A stretch of DNA of 64,000 nucleotides, taken from positions 930,001 through 994,000 of the forward strand of contig JACJXW010000005.1 in assembly GCA_020636405.1 (NCBI GenBank), given 5' to 3'. A program made the position numbers and the translations under genes. Shown here in pieces: positions 28,101 to 35,333 of this stretch. Every line of letters starts with the position of its first letter. The first letter of the stretch is position 1. The notes under the pieces were generated by a model. That model saw only the letters and a program-made list of their open reading frames with translations. It made no database searches and had not been told where the DNA came from. The DNA comes from Lewinellaceae bacterium. GTDB lineage: Bacteria > Bacteroidota > Bacteroidia > Chitinophagales > Saprospiraceae.

Positions 28101-28506
28101 GGCCAACCCCAATGATGGGCTGGTCATCAACCTCTGTCCGGGCGAGTACTTCCTGCAAGTAGCCGACGCTAATGATTGTATTTCCGAACTGACTTCGGTG
28201 ACCGTAGACGACCGGCGCTTCCCCTGCCTCGAAGAGCGCGTGGTGATCACGCCCGACGGCAACGGCACCAACGATGAGTTCATTATCTTCTGTGTTGGCG
28301 ACTTCCCGGACAACCACCTGGAGATCTATAACCGCTGGGGCCAGCTGGTCTTTGAAGCAGATAACTACGACAATACATGGGAGGGTACCGCCCAGGATGG
28401 CCAGGCCTTACCCGAAGGTCCCTATTACTACATCCTGGAGTATACTGACCCCGAAGGCAACCTCGTGCAGCAGAAAGGCTCACTGACCATCCTTCGCGAA
28501 GACTAA
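22171..28506 (+). CDS. Multi-cohesin, SprB-repeat surface protein with T9SS type B sorting domain
   Basis: The 2111-residue protein has a signal peptide (MDKIFTSLIIGLLCCVWQLS, cleavage near LSAQ). About seven cohesin-like modules begin near residues 22, 178, 319, 471, 620, 768 and 913. Modules 3-5 and 7 are close relatives (FTDVVGMAFT or FTDVVGLAFT, and LPNGAVLFELCF). Module 7 is followed from ~1065 to ~2015 by SprB-like repeats (C-x-G-G-x-x-G-S-I with GTYTVTVTDANGCT). The end (~2019-2111) is a CHU_C/type B sorting domain: VVITPDGNGTNDEF, EIYNRWGQLVFEADNYDNTW. Type B cargo such as SprB depends on PorP/SprF proteins, and one is encoded next door. The architecture suggests a scaffold holding dockerin-like partners on the surface. 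Binding is inferred only. Confidence 0.87.
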   Translation: MDKIFTSLIIGLLCCVWQLSAQQPTFSITPATVNAQVNDVIEFDVEVSNFNNIATFQYGINWNPAVLEFVDISFVNADGTSGFPGLSDPPNGNGTFSKPGGNVPAGQLGVSWFNPSFSGITRSNGTVVFSFRLRAKAGGTSMVSFAVPPVPSIEVLNGNFQNVGLNPQNSTVTVAGGSGPANVSFTISDGSAQLGQQVSLNVSVSSFNNIGSVELSIDYNSTGLQLASISNLNLSGLQMSNFNTATPGKITLDWSSASGVTLGDGTAIFRLNFNTLQAGSSTVGFSGAPLAINVLDGAGSAVTFNGDDGTVTVTTPPTGTDFKLSIEDKTVNSGDDFCVKVTAENFTDVVGMAFTLRYNSSMLQFNQVTNLNPNIPGFSVGAHFGTPNTGLNPGFITVNYFNLDLSGVNLPNGAVLFELCFKAIGSGSSQITFTSDITQIEVSDSNQDLIDFTSDPGNISISGGPPPPPPTDDFRLTIADASIDPGDQFCVEVTVDNFTDVVGMAFTINYDPLNLQFQSVSNLNPNIPGFSVAANFGTPTSGLNPGFITVNYFNNDLTGIDLPNGAVLFELCFTEIGGPGAESDIVFTSDIAQIEISDSNQDVIPFTSEESTVSVSGTFQGFRLTIEDLTVAPNEEFCLQVTAENFTDVVGLAFTMNYDPAQLAFMSVSNLNANIPGFSVDAHIGTPNSGLNPGFITVNYFNLDLSGVNLPTNAVLFELCFRANGLSGTCSDIFFTSDITQIEVSDSNQDLIQFNSRRGTVCVDDTVPGQVRLTAGDATVDIDQNFCIPIRARGFNDIQKMSFTINYNPNEMQFSNIANLTASLPGFTINNSFGTPGNGTSAGIITVSWTGTAGVSLPDNTQLFELCFRATGQNGNCSDLNFVGNPTAIEFRNSFNDLLPFAGTEGTVCINPSFDGFLLTVQDDVVEPDEQFCVPVTVLNFTDVVGLAFTLNYDNTQLQFNQVANLNSTLVTSHNFTLANNIATPPAIASGRITMNWFDLTLTPANLPNGAVLFELCFTAIGDDGQVSDITFTSDITPIEVSDSNQDIIEFNGEEGTIRISAIQPPAIGSPTITQVSCNGGSNGSITVAASGGTGGPFTYSWAGPGGPYTGPAITGLAPGAYMLTVTDVNSTLTSTATYNITQPATSITIVGTPNAPSCQGGSDGSINLTATGGTPRTPPAAAYTYAWTNGLGAVEDPVNLPMGTYTVTVTDANGCTQSRSFNVPAGSGSNIAINATVDNVTCAGESDGVICLTVSGIQGSATYAWSPSAGVSGSCPSNLDGGTYTVTVYDDGGCFATRSFLVQEPAQALTMIDVTGSPIETGNDGSVRANVSGGTTPYSYSWRGPDNSTYNTQQVSSLDVTGEYCVTVTDANDCTVTGCYELEVLLLIGNVQVTNACGGANGAISIEMIGGQDPYTYNWQGQTETGPTLSGLNGGTYFVTVTDVNGISVSGEFDVPEYPGVGFGTSYTPITGNASNTNGAISLTGIGGTGMLSYNWSTGATGTELTGLGEGEYCVTVTDGVGCSADTCYNMVLRSDFEPPAVASQNTSCADTEDGALTVNIQGGLFPYIVVINYDSGDMVTFVTSEQSFTRSGLPPGSGTIDITDAIGETQSQNFTIGSPAALSAAVLDFRHDTDESGCSGMIQLDISGGTGGYSVSWSSGDVGTTLNNVCGDNTYQPTITDGNGCSVMLAPVALNIFSLNVADITNTECPEDPVGATDIDVSGGEPGYTYEWRNEAGVVVSEEEDLSGVIAGVYTVMVSEPSGNTLSEQVTISSASALALGVQVTSDYNGFDVSCANGADGRVRATASGTSGYSYEWTLDNVLVGTADVLSDAAPGTYQLMVSDADGCTITRQIELDAPEPLELSANITGVTCNGGKDGSITVFASGGIQGFNYFYQWDNGSQSNRLSFLEAGDYQVTVFDANDCATEATYAVDNPAPLAITFEAEPASDGCNGTARVVVEGGTAPFRYNWANLEANPNDGLVINLCPGEYFLQVADANDCISELTSVTVDDRRFPCLEERVVITPDGNGTNDEFIIFCVGDFPDNHLEIYNRWGQLVFEADNYDNTWEGTAQDGQALPEGPYYYILEYTDPEGNLVQQKGSLTILRED

Positions 28507-28517
28507 AATTAACCGCC

Positions 28518-28553
28518 GGGCGGCGCCCGATGCCTTTCGGGCGCCGCCCTTTC
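28518..28553 (+). terminator. Strong hairpin terminator after the multi-cohesin gene
   Basis: GGGCGGCGCCCG (28518-28529) pairs perfectly with CGGGCGCCGCCC (28538-28549), followed by TTTCC. The T-run is short, so partial read-through into the PorP/SprF gene 50 bp further on is possible. Confidence 0.7.
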
Positions 28554-28603
28554 CTAAGTAGTTATTAAGAAATAATTTCTCGGAAACCATCAACCGATTT
28601 ACG

Positions 28604-29527
28604 ATGAAAAAAATACTTTTACTCATATCCCTACTGGCTATCGTCCGGTTGGCTACAGCCCAGGATGAAGCGATCTTTTCTCATTACAACATCATGCCGG
28701 TACTGATTAACCCCAGTGCGGCCGGCTTCGGTGATGTACACCAGTTTCAGCTCAATGCCCGCGCTCAATGGTCCGGCTTTGTAGACGCACCAACCACCTA
28801 TTCGGCCCAGTACAATGGCCCGCTCGGCAATAATTTCGGCCTGGGCCTCGGCATACTTACCGAATCGGCTGCTCAGATGAATCGCCTGAGGGCTCACCTC
28901 AACTATGCTTTCCGCTTTGACGTCAGTGAGATGGTGAAGCTTTCTGCCGGTTTTTCAACGGAATACCAGCAGGTACGCCTGGACAACGGCATCGCCGCCG
29001 GAACCTTTTTCCAGGAAGGAGACCAAGTAATCGAAGACTTCATGGATGGCCGTGGGGTATTTGACGCTTCTCTGGGCTTTTTCAGCTCCTTCAATGAAAA
29101 TACTAAGGTGGGCCTAACGTTTACCAACCTGGTACGTTCCCGTATTTCCAATATCGGTACGGCCAATAACGAGTCTATCCTGAGTTATTATATCTTCTAC
29201 GCCAGCCACAAGCTGAACGTCGAAGAGCTCAACTTTTCTCTGGAGCCGTCCTTCCTGGTCCGCAATGTTCGTGATGTTCCTTCTCAGGTGGATATCAATA
29301 TCAAGGCCAGCTTTCTGAACGAGTCCCTGACGACGGGCCTTTCCTACCGCTCTCTGGGGGCTTTGGGTATCTTGCTGGGTACCAAGCTGTCAACCTTTGA
29401 GTTCTACTACTCCTACGATGTGTTCTTCCAGAACTTTCAGAAATACAACGATGGCTCTCATGAGGTGACGGTGGCACTGAGCTTCAACCGTACCCGCCAA
29501 CAGGCGCCGGCAGGCAAGCGCTATTGA
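28604..29527 (+). CDS. PorP/SprF family T9SS outer-membrane protein
   Basis: The 307-residue protein has a signal peptide (MKKILLLISLLAIVRLATAQ) followed by the family opening DEAIFSHYNIMPVLINPSAA (NP-A-G motif). It then runs as alternating beta-barrel strands to the end (EVTVALSFNRTRQQAPAG). Family members form outer-membrane barrels that work with T9SS cargo carrying type B sorting domains; SprF is needed for SprB in Flavobacterium. Its position right after the type B multi-cohesin gene makes it the likely dedicated partner. It is full length, with an intact frame and its own terminator at 29582. Confidence 0.93.
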   Translation: MKKILLLISLLAIVRLATAQDEAIFSHYNIMPVLINPSAAGFGDVHQFQLNARAQWSGFVDAPTTYSAQYNGPLGNNFGLGLGILTESAAQMNRLRAHLNYAFRFDVSEMVKLSAGFSTEYQQVRLDNGIAAGTFFQEGDQVIEDFMDGRGVFDASLGFFSSFNENTKVGLTFTNLVRSRISNIGTANNESILSYYIFYASHKLNVEELNFSLEPSFLVRNVRDVPSQVDINIKASFLNESLTTGLSYRSLGALGILLGTKLSTFEFYYSYDVFFQNFQKYNDGSHEVTVALSFNRTRQQAPAGKRY

Positions 29528-29570
29528 TGCGTGCTGCCGGTTAAAGAAATAGATGTCCTTTAACAATTGG

Positions 29571-29617
29571 TTTTTGGGATGGCCTCTCTCCATGCAGACC
29601 GGAGGGAGGCTTTTTTT
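29571..29617 (+). terminator. Terminator element, family copy 1
   Basis: GCCTCTCTCC (29582-29591) pairs with GGAGGGAGGC (29601-29610), followed by seven T. The element is preceded by TTTTTGGGATG, which is conserved in two further copies at 30281 and 38509. It ends the PorP/SprF transcript. Confidence 0.85.
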
Positions 29618-30008
29618 ATTTGCAGGGTAGAGGGTGCAGTTTTTATTTTGGCACGGTATTTGGTTCATTGCTAGAGAGAAAACAAACCTATCAAAGCCCG
29701 GCGGCCCTGAGGACAGGGTTGCTGAAAACTTCGCCCCCTAAGCAGGAGCGCAGGCATACGAAGAGAAAATCGCTCCGTTCCAACAGATGGTTGGCGGAGC
29801 AACACCTTGATTCTATGAGAAGGCATCATTGACTTGGCCTATAGTTTGTGGCCTATCCTCTCCCGCCTGGAAAAGGAAAGCTTAATGCCGTATTGCAGTT
29901 GAACAATGCGGCATGGATTAAGCGCCGGGGGTGAGCCATAAACTGAGCACAAGATATTTGATGTAGTTACTTTTTTAGGCCTAGGGCTTCTGGCATTTTC
30001 CAGAGGCT

Positions 30009-30036
30009 CCCTCTCCCGGCCATAGCCGGGAGAGGG
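30009..30036. other. Perfect 12-bp inverted repeat with 4-nt loop
   Basis: CCCTCTCCCGGC, CATA, GCCGGGAGAGGG. No T-run follows on either strand, so it is not a classic terminator. It sits mid-way between the two terminator-family copies. Confidence 0.7.
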
Positions 30037-30280
30037 CTAGGTTTTAAAGCGGAACGAAAGGTTTTTTTATTCGCATCTTTTGATTCTTTTATGTAACAAT
30101 CATTTTGAAGCGCCGTATTAAGAGAGTAGAATTTCGAAGGGAAAATATAACCTTCCAGCCAGGCTTCCGATAAGAGAAGCCCTATGAACAGAAGTTGTTT
30201 TATACAGCAACTATAAATAAGGCGATTGGATTGTATGTGATTCACAAGAACCGTTTTCAAGTTTATACTTAAATCGGTTT

Positions 30281-30326
30281 TTGGGATGGCCTCTCTCCTA
30301 GCAGACAGGAGGGGGGCTTTTTTTTT
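30281..30326 (+). terminator. Terminator element, family copy 2
   Basis: GCCTCTCTCC (30289-30298) pairs with GGAGGGGGGC (30308-30317), followed by nine T. The leading TTGGGATG is shared with the other copies. No gene precedes it directly, which hints at a transcribed but untranslated region upstream. Confidence 0.75.
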
Positions 30327-30474
30327 GCCCACCCTGGTACTATTTCCACCCCTGGTTCAAATTCCCGTTTACATTTACCGCTGTGGTTCAGCTCCCTCCT
30401 CTAAGCCTTGTCCGCACCTGTTAATTCTGATAATATTCCCTGATCCTACTTCCGTTATCAATCCCTGGCCATTT

Positions 30475-30490
30475 TTGGCACGCTTTTGGT
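30475..30490 (+). promoter_or_regulatory. Sigma-54-like promoter word (weak)
   Basis: TTGGCACG-CTT-TTGGT resembles the -24/-12 consensus TTGGCACG-N4-TTGC, but is one base short and lacks the -12 C. A similar TTGGCACG-GTAT-TTGG lies at 29648. The next gene starts 445 bp downstream (30936). Low confidence. Confidence 0.2.
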
Positions 30491-30935
30491 ATACTTATCA
30501 ATAGCCTATTTATTGAACATGCCTGGCTTGTCATTCAAGCCGCTATTCTGATGCCAATGGCGGGCTGCTCAAGCAGCCCGCCGTCCTTCAGAACGGGTAA
30601 TCGCAGTTCAGTATATGTTGTACTTGGAAAATACAGTGAAGCCTGGAAATCCTGGCCCTGCCATGGATATTTAACCCTTCAGTCATTCACTGATTTGGCC
30701 TTTGTACGAATATCCCCCCATTCAAACTGCCGGAACGGAGTTCCCGGGTAGTTTACGATCATCTCGGTAAACCATTAGCCGGAGTGGCCCTGCCTGGAAA
30801 TGGCCAGTGCAGGAACTGGCTCCCTTTTGCCCATTTCCGTAGGCCGACAAATGTGCTGGCCTGCGACGGGCAGAGCTATGCCCTCAGGGCAGCAATTTGA
30901 AATCAATTATTCTATAACTGTTAAACTACATCAAG

Positions 30936-33900
30936 ATGAAACACTTGACCACCAGCAGAAGAGAGAAGGCCCCGGGTACTACCGGTAGTGCCTTTCTTAT
31001 GCTGCTTCGAGCGGCTCTTTTCGCTCTGATCTTCGGATTTGCCGATGGTTCGCTGTTGGCACAATGCAGCCTGGATTGCCTGGGCAACGACCCTAGTCAA
31101 CCGCTCTCGGTAGTGATCGATGAAGATTGCGAAGTGCAACTGGATACCAGCATTCTACTGGCCGGGCCCTCCGCCTGCCCGGGCGATAAACGGATCACAG
31201 TGCGGGACACCCTGAGCAATCTCGTCGTTTCCGGCAATAACGAGGTGTCTTTTGATGCCGTGCCCTATTACGGGCAATTGCTGAGGGTTACGGTTGAAGA
31301 TGTGCAATCTGGTTTTTTCTGTAATAGCTTTGTTACCTTGACCGATACTTTCCCCCCGGCCATCTTGTGCGTTTCCGATACGGTCAGCTGCCTGGCGGAT
31401 ACCAGTGTATTGGCGTTGGGCTACCCTATCATTACTGATAATTGTTCCGGAGATATTGCCGTGAGTTACACCGATACCATGATGTTCTTTCCCTGTACTG
31501 CTCCCGAAGTGGGCCTGGTCGAAAGGACCTGGAGTGCGACGGATATCTTTGGCAACACTGCTACATGTGTACAGTCTGTTCTTCTGGAGCGGCCCCAACT
31601 GGGAGATATTCTTTTCCCACCTGATACCATGCTGGCCTGCGGCAATATTCCGGACCCGGAATATACCGGCTGGCCAACCCTCAACCAGGATACGCTGATG
31701 GAGGATAATCATTGTTTCCTCACGGTTTTCTTTGAGGACGACACCCTATCCTCCTGTTCGGACTATACCTTTGACCTGCTTCGCACCTGGACCATCATAG
31801 AAGACTGTTCCGATACGGAGATCACGGAGATCCAACTGATCAGCGTGGCGGATACAGTGGCTCCTCAGATCACCTGCCCGCCCCCGGTGACGGTTTCGAC
31901 TTCTCCTGTAGCCTGTTATGCCCGGGTAACGCTGCCCATGGCTACGGTGATAGATGACTGTGACAGCAGTGCCACTTTTTACGTGAATACGTCCTATGGA
32001 GCAGTAGGCCTTGGGCCACATAGTTTCGTACCAGTGGGTACCCATACCCTGCAATATACGGCAATCGACGCCTGCCAGAATACCCGTACCTGTACGACTA
32101 CACTGAATGTGGTCGACCGGGAACCTCCCGTTGCGGTTTGTGACGATGGAGTAATCGTAGCCATCCCCTCCGGTGGATACGGCACCATCCTGTCCCCTAC
32201 TTTTGATGAAGGGAGTACGGATAACTGTGCGGCTAACCTCTACTTCAAGGCCAGGCGAATAAATATCGGCGAGTGTGAAATGTCCAATGGGGATGATTCC
32301 GGCCTGCCGGGATATCAGGAGTGGTTTGATGACCAGGTTCACTTTTGCTGTGAAGATATCGGAGAGGGGGTGGAAGTGTTGCTGCGCGTTTACGAGATCA
32401 ACCCGGGTTCAGGGCCGGTAGACCCCTCGCGGGAGGTACCCAACGGGGATCTTTTCGGACACTTTTCGGAATGCTATGCATACATTGACGTTCAGGATAT
32501 GCTTGCCCCGAATCTCACCTGCCCGCCCGATACGGCCATCAATTGTTCGGCAGACTATTCCGACCTTTCCGTTTTCGGCAACCCCCTGGTTTTCGATAAC
32601 TGCGGCGCGCAGTTGCTGCCAACCGAAGAGATGGACCTCGACGACTGCGGGACGGGAACCATTTCCCGTACTTTCCGGGCAGTGGACCCCTCGGGAAATA
32701 TATCCTCCTGCACCCAGTCCATTACTATTGTCAAGGATCCCCTGACGGAGGATCACATCATCTGGCCTGAAAATTACACCGTAGATGTTTGTGGCGCTGC
32801 CACTGATCCCGATGACCTGCCCGATGGTTTCCAACGGCCCAGGGTAGAAGGGCTGGATTGTGCCAACGTCGCCTATCTGTATGAGGATGACCTGTTTAAC
32901 ATTGCGGCGCCGGCCTGTTACAAGATCCTGAGGCGCTGGACGGTGATCGACTGGTGCGATTTTGACCCTGAGCATCCGGATCAAGGAGGCCGCTTCTCTA
33001 AAGTACAGGTCATCAAAGTGGAAGACAACGACCCGCCAGTCCTGGATTGTCCGGCCGATATTACTAGGGGCATATCCGACGACTGCAGCGGAGCGGTGGT
33101 ATCCCTCCCACTGGTGACAGCTGTGGATTGCAACCCCAACCTCATCATAACGAACGATTCTCCATTTGCCACCTCGGGCGGAGCGAATGCCAGCGGCACC
33201 TATCCGTTGGGAACTACGGTAGTAACTTATTCGGCAACCGACCGTTGCGGCAACATGGCTACCTGCAAGGTAAACATCAACGTTGTGGATAACCGGGCGC
33301 CTTCTCCCATCTGTATCGTAGGATTGTCGATCAACCTGTCGGGTGGCGGCGGCAATGGTTTTGCCAACTTGCAGGCCTCCGCTTTTGATGGAGGAAGTAC
33401 GGATAACTGTACAGGGAGCCCTGACCTGAGGCGTACGATCCGGAGGGCGGGCACTGGCTTGCCCGGAACACCGCCTTCCACCACCGAGCTGTCCTTTTCC
33501 TGTGCCGACCGGGGTAACCAAATGATCGAGTTCTGGGTAACTGACCTCGCTGGTAACAGTGACTACTGTGTGACGGTGATCGCTGTTCAGGACAACAACG
33601 GAGTATGCCCACAGCAAGCTTCCGGCATGATCGCCGGGGATGTGCAGACCGAGATGGGCGAATACGTAGATAATGTTACGATCATGACCAGTGGTACCGG
33701 CAATATGCAGGGGTCTACCGGAGATTTCGGGTTCTTTGAGATCCTGGATGTCCCTTACGGCGGCGATTACAGTATCACCGCCCAGCGGAACGATGGCCCG
33801 TTGAACGGCGTATCGACCCTGGACCTGGTATTGATCAGCAAGCATATTCTCGGCGTGCAATCGCTGGGCAGCCCCTACAAACAAATAGCGGCGGACGTGA

Positions 33901-34874
33901 ACCGTTCGGGTTCCGTTTCTACCCTGGATATGATCACTTTGAGAAAGATGATCCTGGGGCTGGATGCCCAGTTTCCCAACGGCAATACTTCCTGGCGTTT
34001 TGTCGATGCCCGGTATGCTTTCCCTAATCCCCAGGATGCTTTTGCACAACCCTTTCCCGAAGTCATCAGCATCAACAACTTCTCTCAGAGTGAGATGGAG
34101 AACAACTTCGTTGCCATCAAGGTAGGAGATGTTGACAACTCCGCGGTGCCCAACAGCCTGCTTGGAGTAGAAGGCCGGGTGATGCAGGGGGCATTCCCGA
34201 TCCGCGTTGCCGAAAAGAGGGCCAAGGCCGGAGAACTTTTCTCCGTCCCCTTTACTGCCGGACAGATCAAGGATATTCTGGGTTATCAGTTCAGCTTCGG
34301 TTTTGACACCGAATACCTGGAATGGGTAGGACTGGAAACGGGTAACCTGCCGGGGATGAGTGAGGAGAACTTCAACCTGCAGCGGGCTGCTCAGGGGCGC
34401 ATCAGTACCAGTTGGAACTACATTGCCAATGCGGCCAACCAGGATTCCGGATCCGAAATGTTCCGCCTGGTGTTCCGTGCCCGCAAAGACCTGAACGCTC
34501 TTCGGCCATTGTTCTTTACGAGTAATGACCCCACGCCGGCGGAGGCCTACCATGCGGATGGCAGCCTGCTCAACGTTCGCCTGAAGTTTGAAGAGGCCGC
34601 AACGGAAAGAATTGAAAAGCTCGAACTGTACCAGAACCGCCCCAACCCCTTCTCTTCCGAAACGGCTATCGGGTTTTTCCTGCCAGCCAGCGGTACCGCC
34701 AGCCTGAGCGTCATCGACTTGTCGGGAAGGCTGATCTACGAAAATGAAGGGTACTTTGAGCAGGGGTACAATGAAATAGCGATCTCTGCCAGCGAACTAC
34801 CCGCGATGGGCGTGCTGTACTACCAGTTGAAGACAGACGGCCAGGCCATTACCAGAAAGATGATTCGACTTTAA
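30936..34874 (+). CDS. HYR-like adhesin with dockerin-like, cohesin-like and T9SS-A domains (intact)
   Basis: This 1312-residue intact paralogue of the frameshifted adhesins has a signal peptide to ~43 (LLAQCSLDC). HYR/Ig-like modules with Cys-rich linkers follow (ITDNCSGDIAVSYTDT, VDREPPVAVCDDGVIVAIPS, VEDNDPPVLDCPADITRGIS). A carboxypeptidase-regulatory-like segment (~890-945) leads to a dockerin-like region (~952-1015: GVSTLDLVLISKHILGVQSL, DVNRSGSVSTLDMITLRKMI, KVGDVDNSA). A cohesin-like domain (~1090-1225: AKAGELFSVPFTAGQIKDIL) and a type A sorting domain (~1228-1312, LELYQNRPNPFSSETAIGFF) complete it. Because the frame is intact, it gives the template for what copies 1 and 2 should encode. 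Predicted to be secreted and surface-attached; ligand unknown. Confidence 0.88.
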   Translation: MKHLTTSRREKAPGTTGSAFLMLLRAALFALIFGFADGSLLAQCSLDCLGNDPSQPLSVVIDEDCEVQLDTSILLAGPSACPGDKRITVRDTLSNLVVSGNNEVSFDAVPYYGQLLRVTVEDVQSGFFCNSFVTLTDTFPPAILCVSDTVSCLADTSVLALGYPIITDNCSGDIAVSYTDTMMFFPCTAPEVGLVERTWSATDIFGNTATCVQSVLLERPQLGDILFPPDTMLACGNIPDPEYTGWPTLNQDTLMEDNHCFLTVFFEDDTLSSCSDYTFDLLRTWTIIEDCSDTEITEIQLISVADTVAPQITCPPPVTVSTSPVACYARVTLPMATVIDDCDSSATFYVNTSYGAVGLGPHSFVPVGTHTLQYTAIDACQNTRTCTTTLNVVDREPPVAVCDDGVIVAIPSGGYGTILSPTFDEGSTDNCAANLYFKARRINIGECEMSNGDDSGLPGYQEWFDDQVHFCCEDIGEGVEVLLRVYEINPGSGPVDPSREVPNGDLFGHFSECYAYIDVQDMLAPNLTCPPDTAINCSADYSDLSVFGNPLVFDNCGAQLLPTEEMDLDDCGTGTISRTFRAVDPSGNISSCTQSITIVKDPLTEDHIIWPENYTVDVCGAATDPDDLPDGFQRPRVEGLDCANVAYLYEDDLFNIAAPACYKILRRWTVIDWCDFDPEHPDQGGRFSKVQVIKVEDNDPPVLDCPADITRGISDDCSGAVVSLPLVTAVDCNPNLIITNDSPFATSGGANASGTYPLGTTVVTYSATDRCGNMATCKVNINVVDNRAPSPICIVGLSINLSGGGGNGFANLQASAFDGGSTDNCTGSPDLRRTIRRAGTGLPGTPPSTTELSFSCADRGNQMIEFWVTDLAGNSDYCVTVIAVQDNNGVCPQQASGMIAGDVQTEMGEYVDNVTIMTSGTGNMQGSTGDFGFFEILDVPYGGDYSITAQRNDGPLNGVSTLDLVLISKHILGVQSLGSPYKQIAADVNRSGSVSTLDMITLRKMILGLDAQFPNGNTSWRFVDARYAFPNPQDAFAQPFPEVISINNFSQSEMENNFVAIKVGDVDNSAVPNSLLGVEGRVMQGAFPIRVAEKRAKAGELFSVPFTAGQIKDILGYQFSFGFDTEYLEWVGLETGNLPGMSEENFNLQRAAQGRISTSWNYIANAANQDSGSEMFRLVFRARKDLNALRPLFFTSNDPTPAEAYHADGSLLNVRLKFEEAATERIEKLELYQNRPNPFSSETAIGFFLPASGTASLSVIDLSGRLIYENEGYFEQGYNEIAISASELPAMGVLYYQLKTDGQAITRKMIRL

Positions 34875-34938
34875 TATCCCATAAGAGAAAGGCTTCCCGG
34901 CCTTTCTCATCCCTTATCCCACTTCGTTTGACCTAAAA

Positions 34939-34968
34939 GCCTCTGCCGGTATCCGGTGGAGGCTTTTT
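34939..34968 (+). terminator. Terminator after the intact adhesin
   Basis: GCCTCTGCCGG (34939-34949) pairs with CCGGTGGAGGC (34953-34963) with one wobble, followed by five T. A weaker hairpin (GAGAAAGGC / GCCTTTCTC, 34885-34908) precedes it. Confidence 0.8.
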
Positions 34969-35333
34969 AATTTTGAACTCCTTTGCGAGATTAAAATGAT
35001 TTTCATATATTGCATTTAGAAATGTACTTCCCCCCGCCATTTCCACCCCCTCCATTTAAAGAGCTTTGAGAGGCTATCAATATTTTATTCAAACAACAGG
35101 TGTCGCACAGGCCCCTTGCCTTCCGATGCCCCGTATTTCGACATTTGCCTGAAAGCCGATGCACAAGCAAGGCTTCAGAACACCCTTTAATCTACCCAGG
35201 CAAGTTAAAAGGACATTCTACCCAACAGCCTCAGGATAACAGGCTGTACCATCTACCCTTCTCCAGGCAAGGCCTGTATCTCTATGTACTAAACCTAAAC
35301 CTTTGTGACCTATAAGCTAAACCTGTACAACCT
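34969..35333. other. Intergenic leader of the next adhesin gene
   Basis: No gene. The last ~50 bp before 35334 repeat the word TAAACCT three times (CTAAACCTAAACC, GCTAAACCTG). No complete promoter match was found; transcription may start within 35000-35100, near ATATATTGC. Confidence 0.4.

Larger units (their letters stand above)
29528..30935. other. Long gene-free region (1.4 kb) with terminators and hairpins
   Basis: No coding frame has convincing content. The stretch holds two near-identical terminator elements (29571-29617 and 30281-30326), a perfect 12-bp hairpin CCCTCTCCCGGC-CATA-GCCGGGAGAGGG at 30009-30036, and a 10-bp hairpin GGCGGGCTGC-TCAA-GCAGCCCGCC at 30559-30582. Two TTGGCACG words reminiscent of sigma-54 promoters lie at 29648 and 30475. 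It may encode untranslated RNA, or simply be decayed sequence between surface-protein operons. Confidence 0.55.

Noticed and set aside
29620..29832. 70-codon frame in the gene-free block
   Set aside because: Lys/Arg-rich low-information sequence without start signal or homology that I can recognise.
32409..34553. Antisense open frame of 714 codons opposite the intact adhesin
   Set aside because: It is a shadow of the sense frame; the sense strand has signal peptide, modules and sorting tail.
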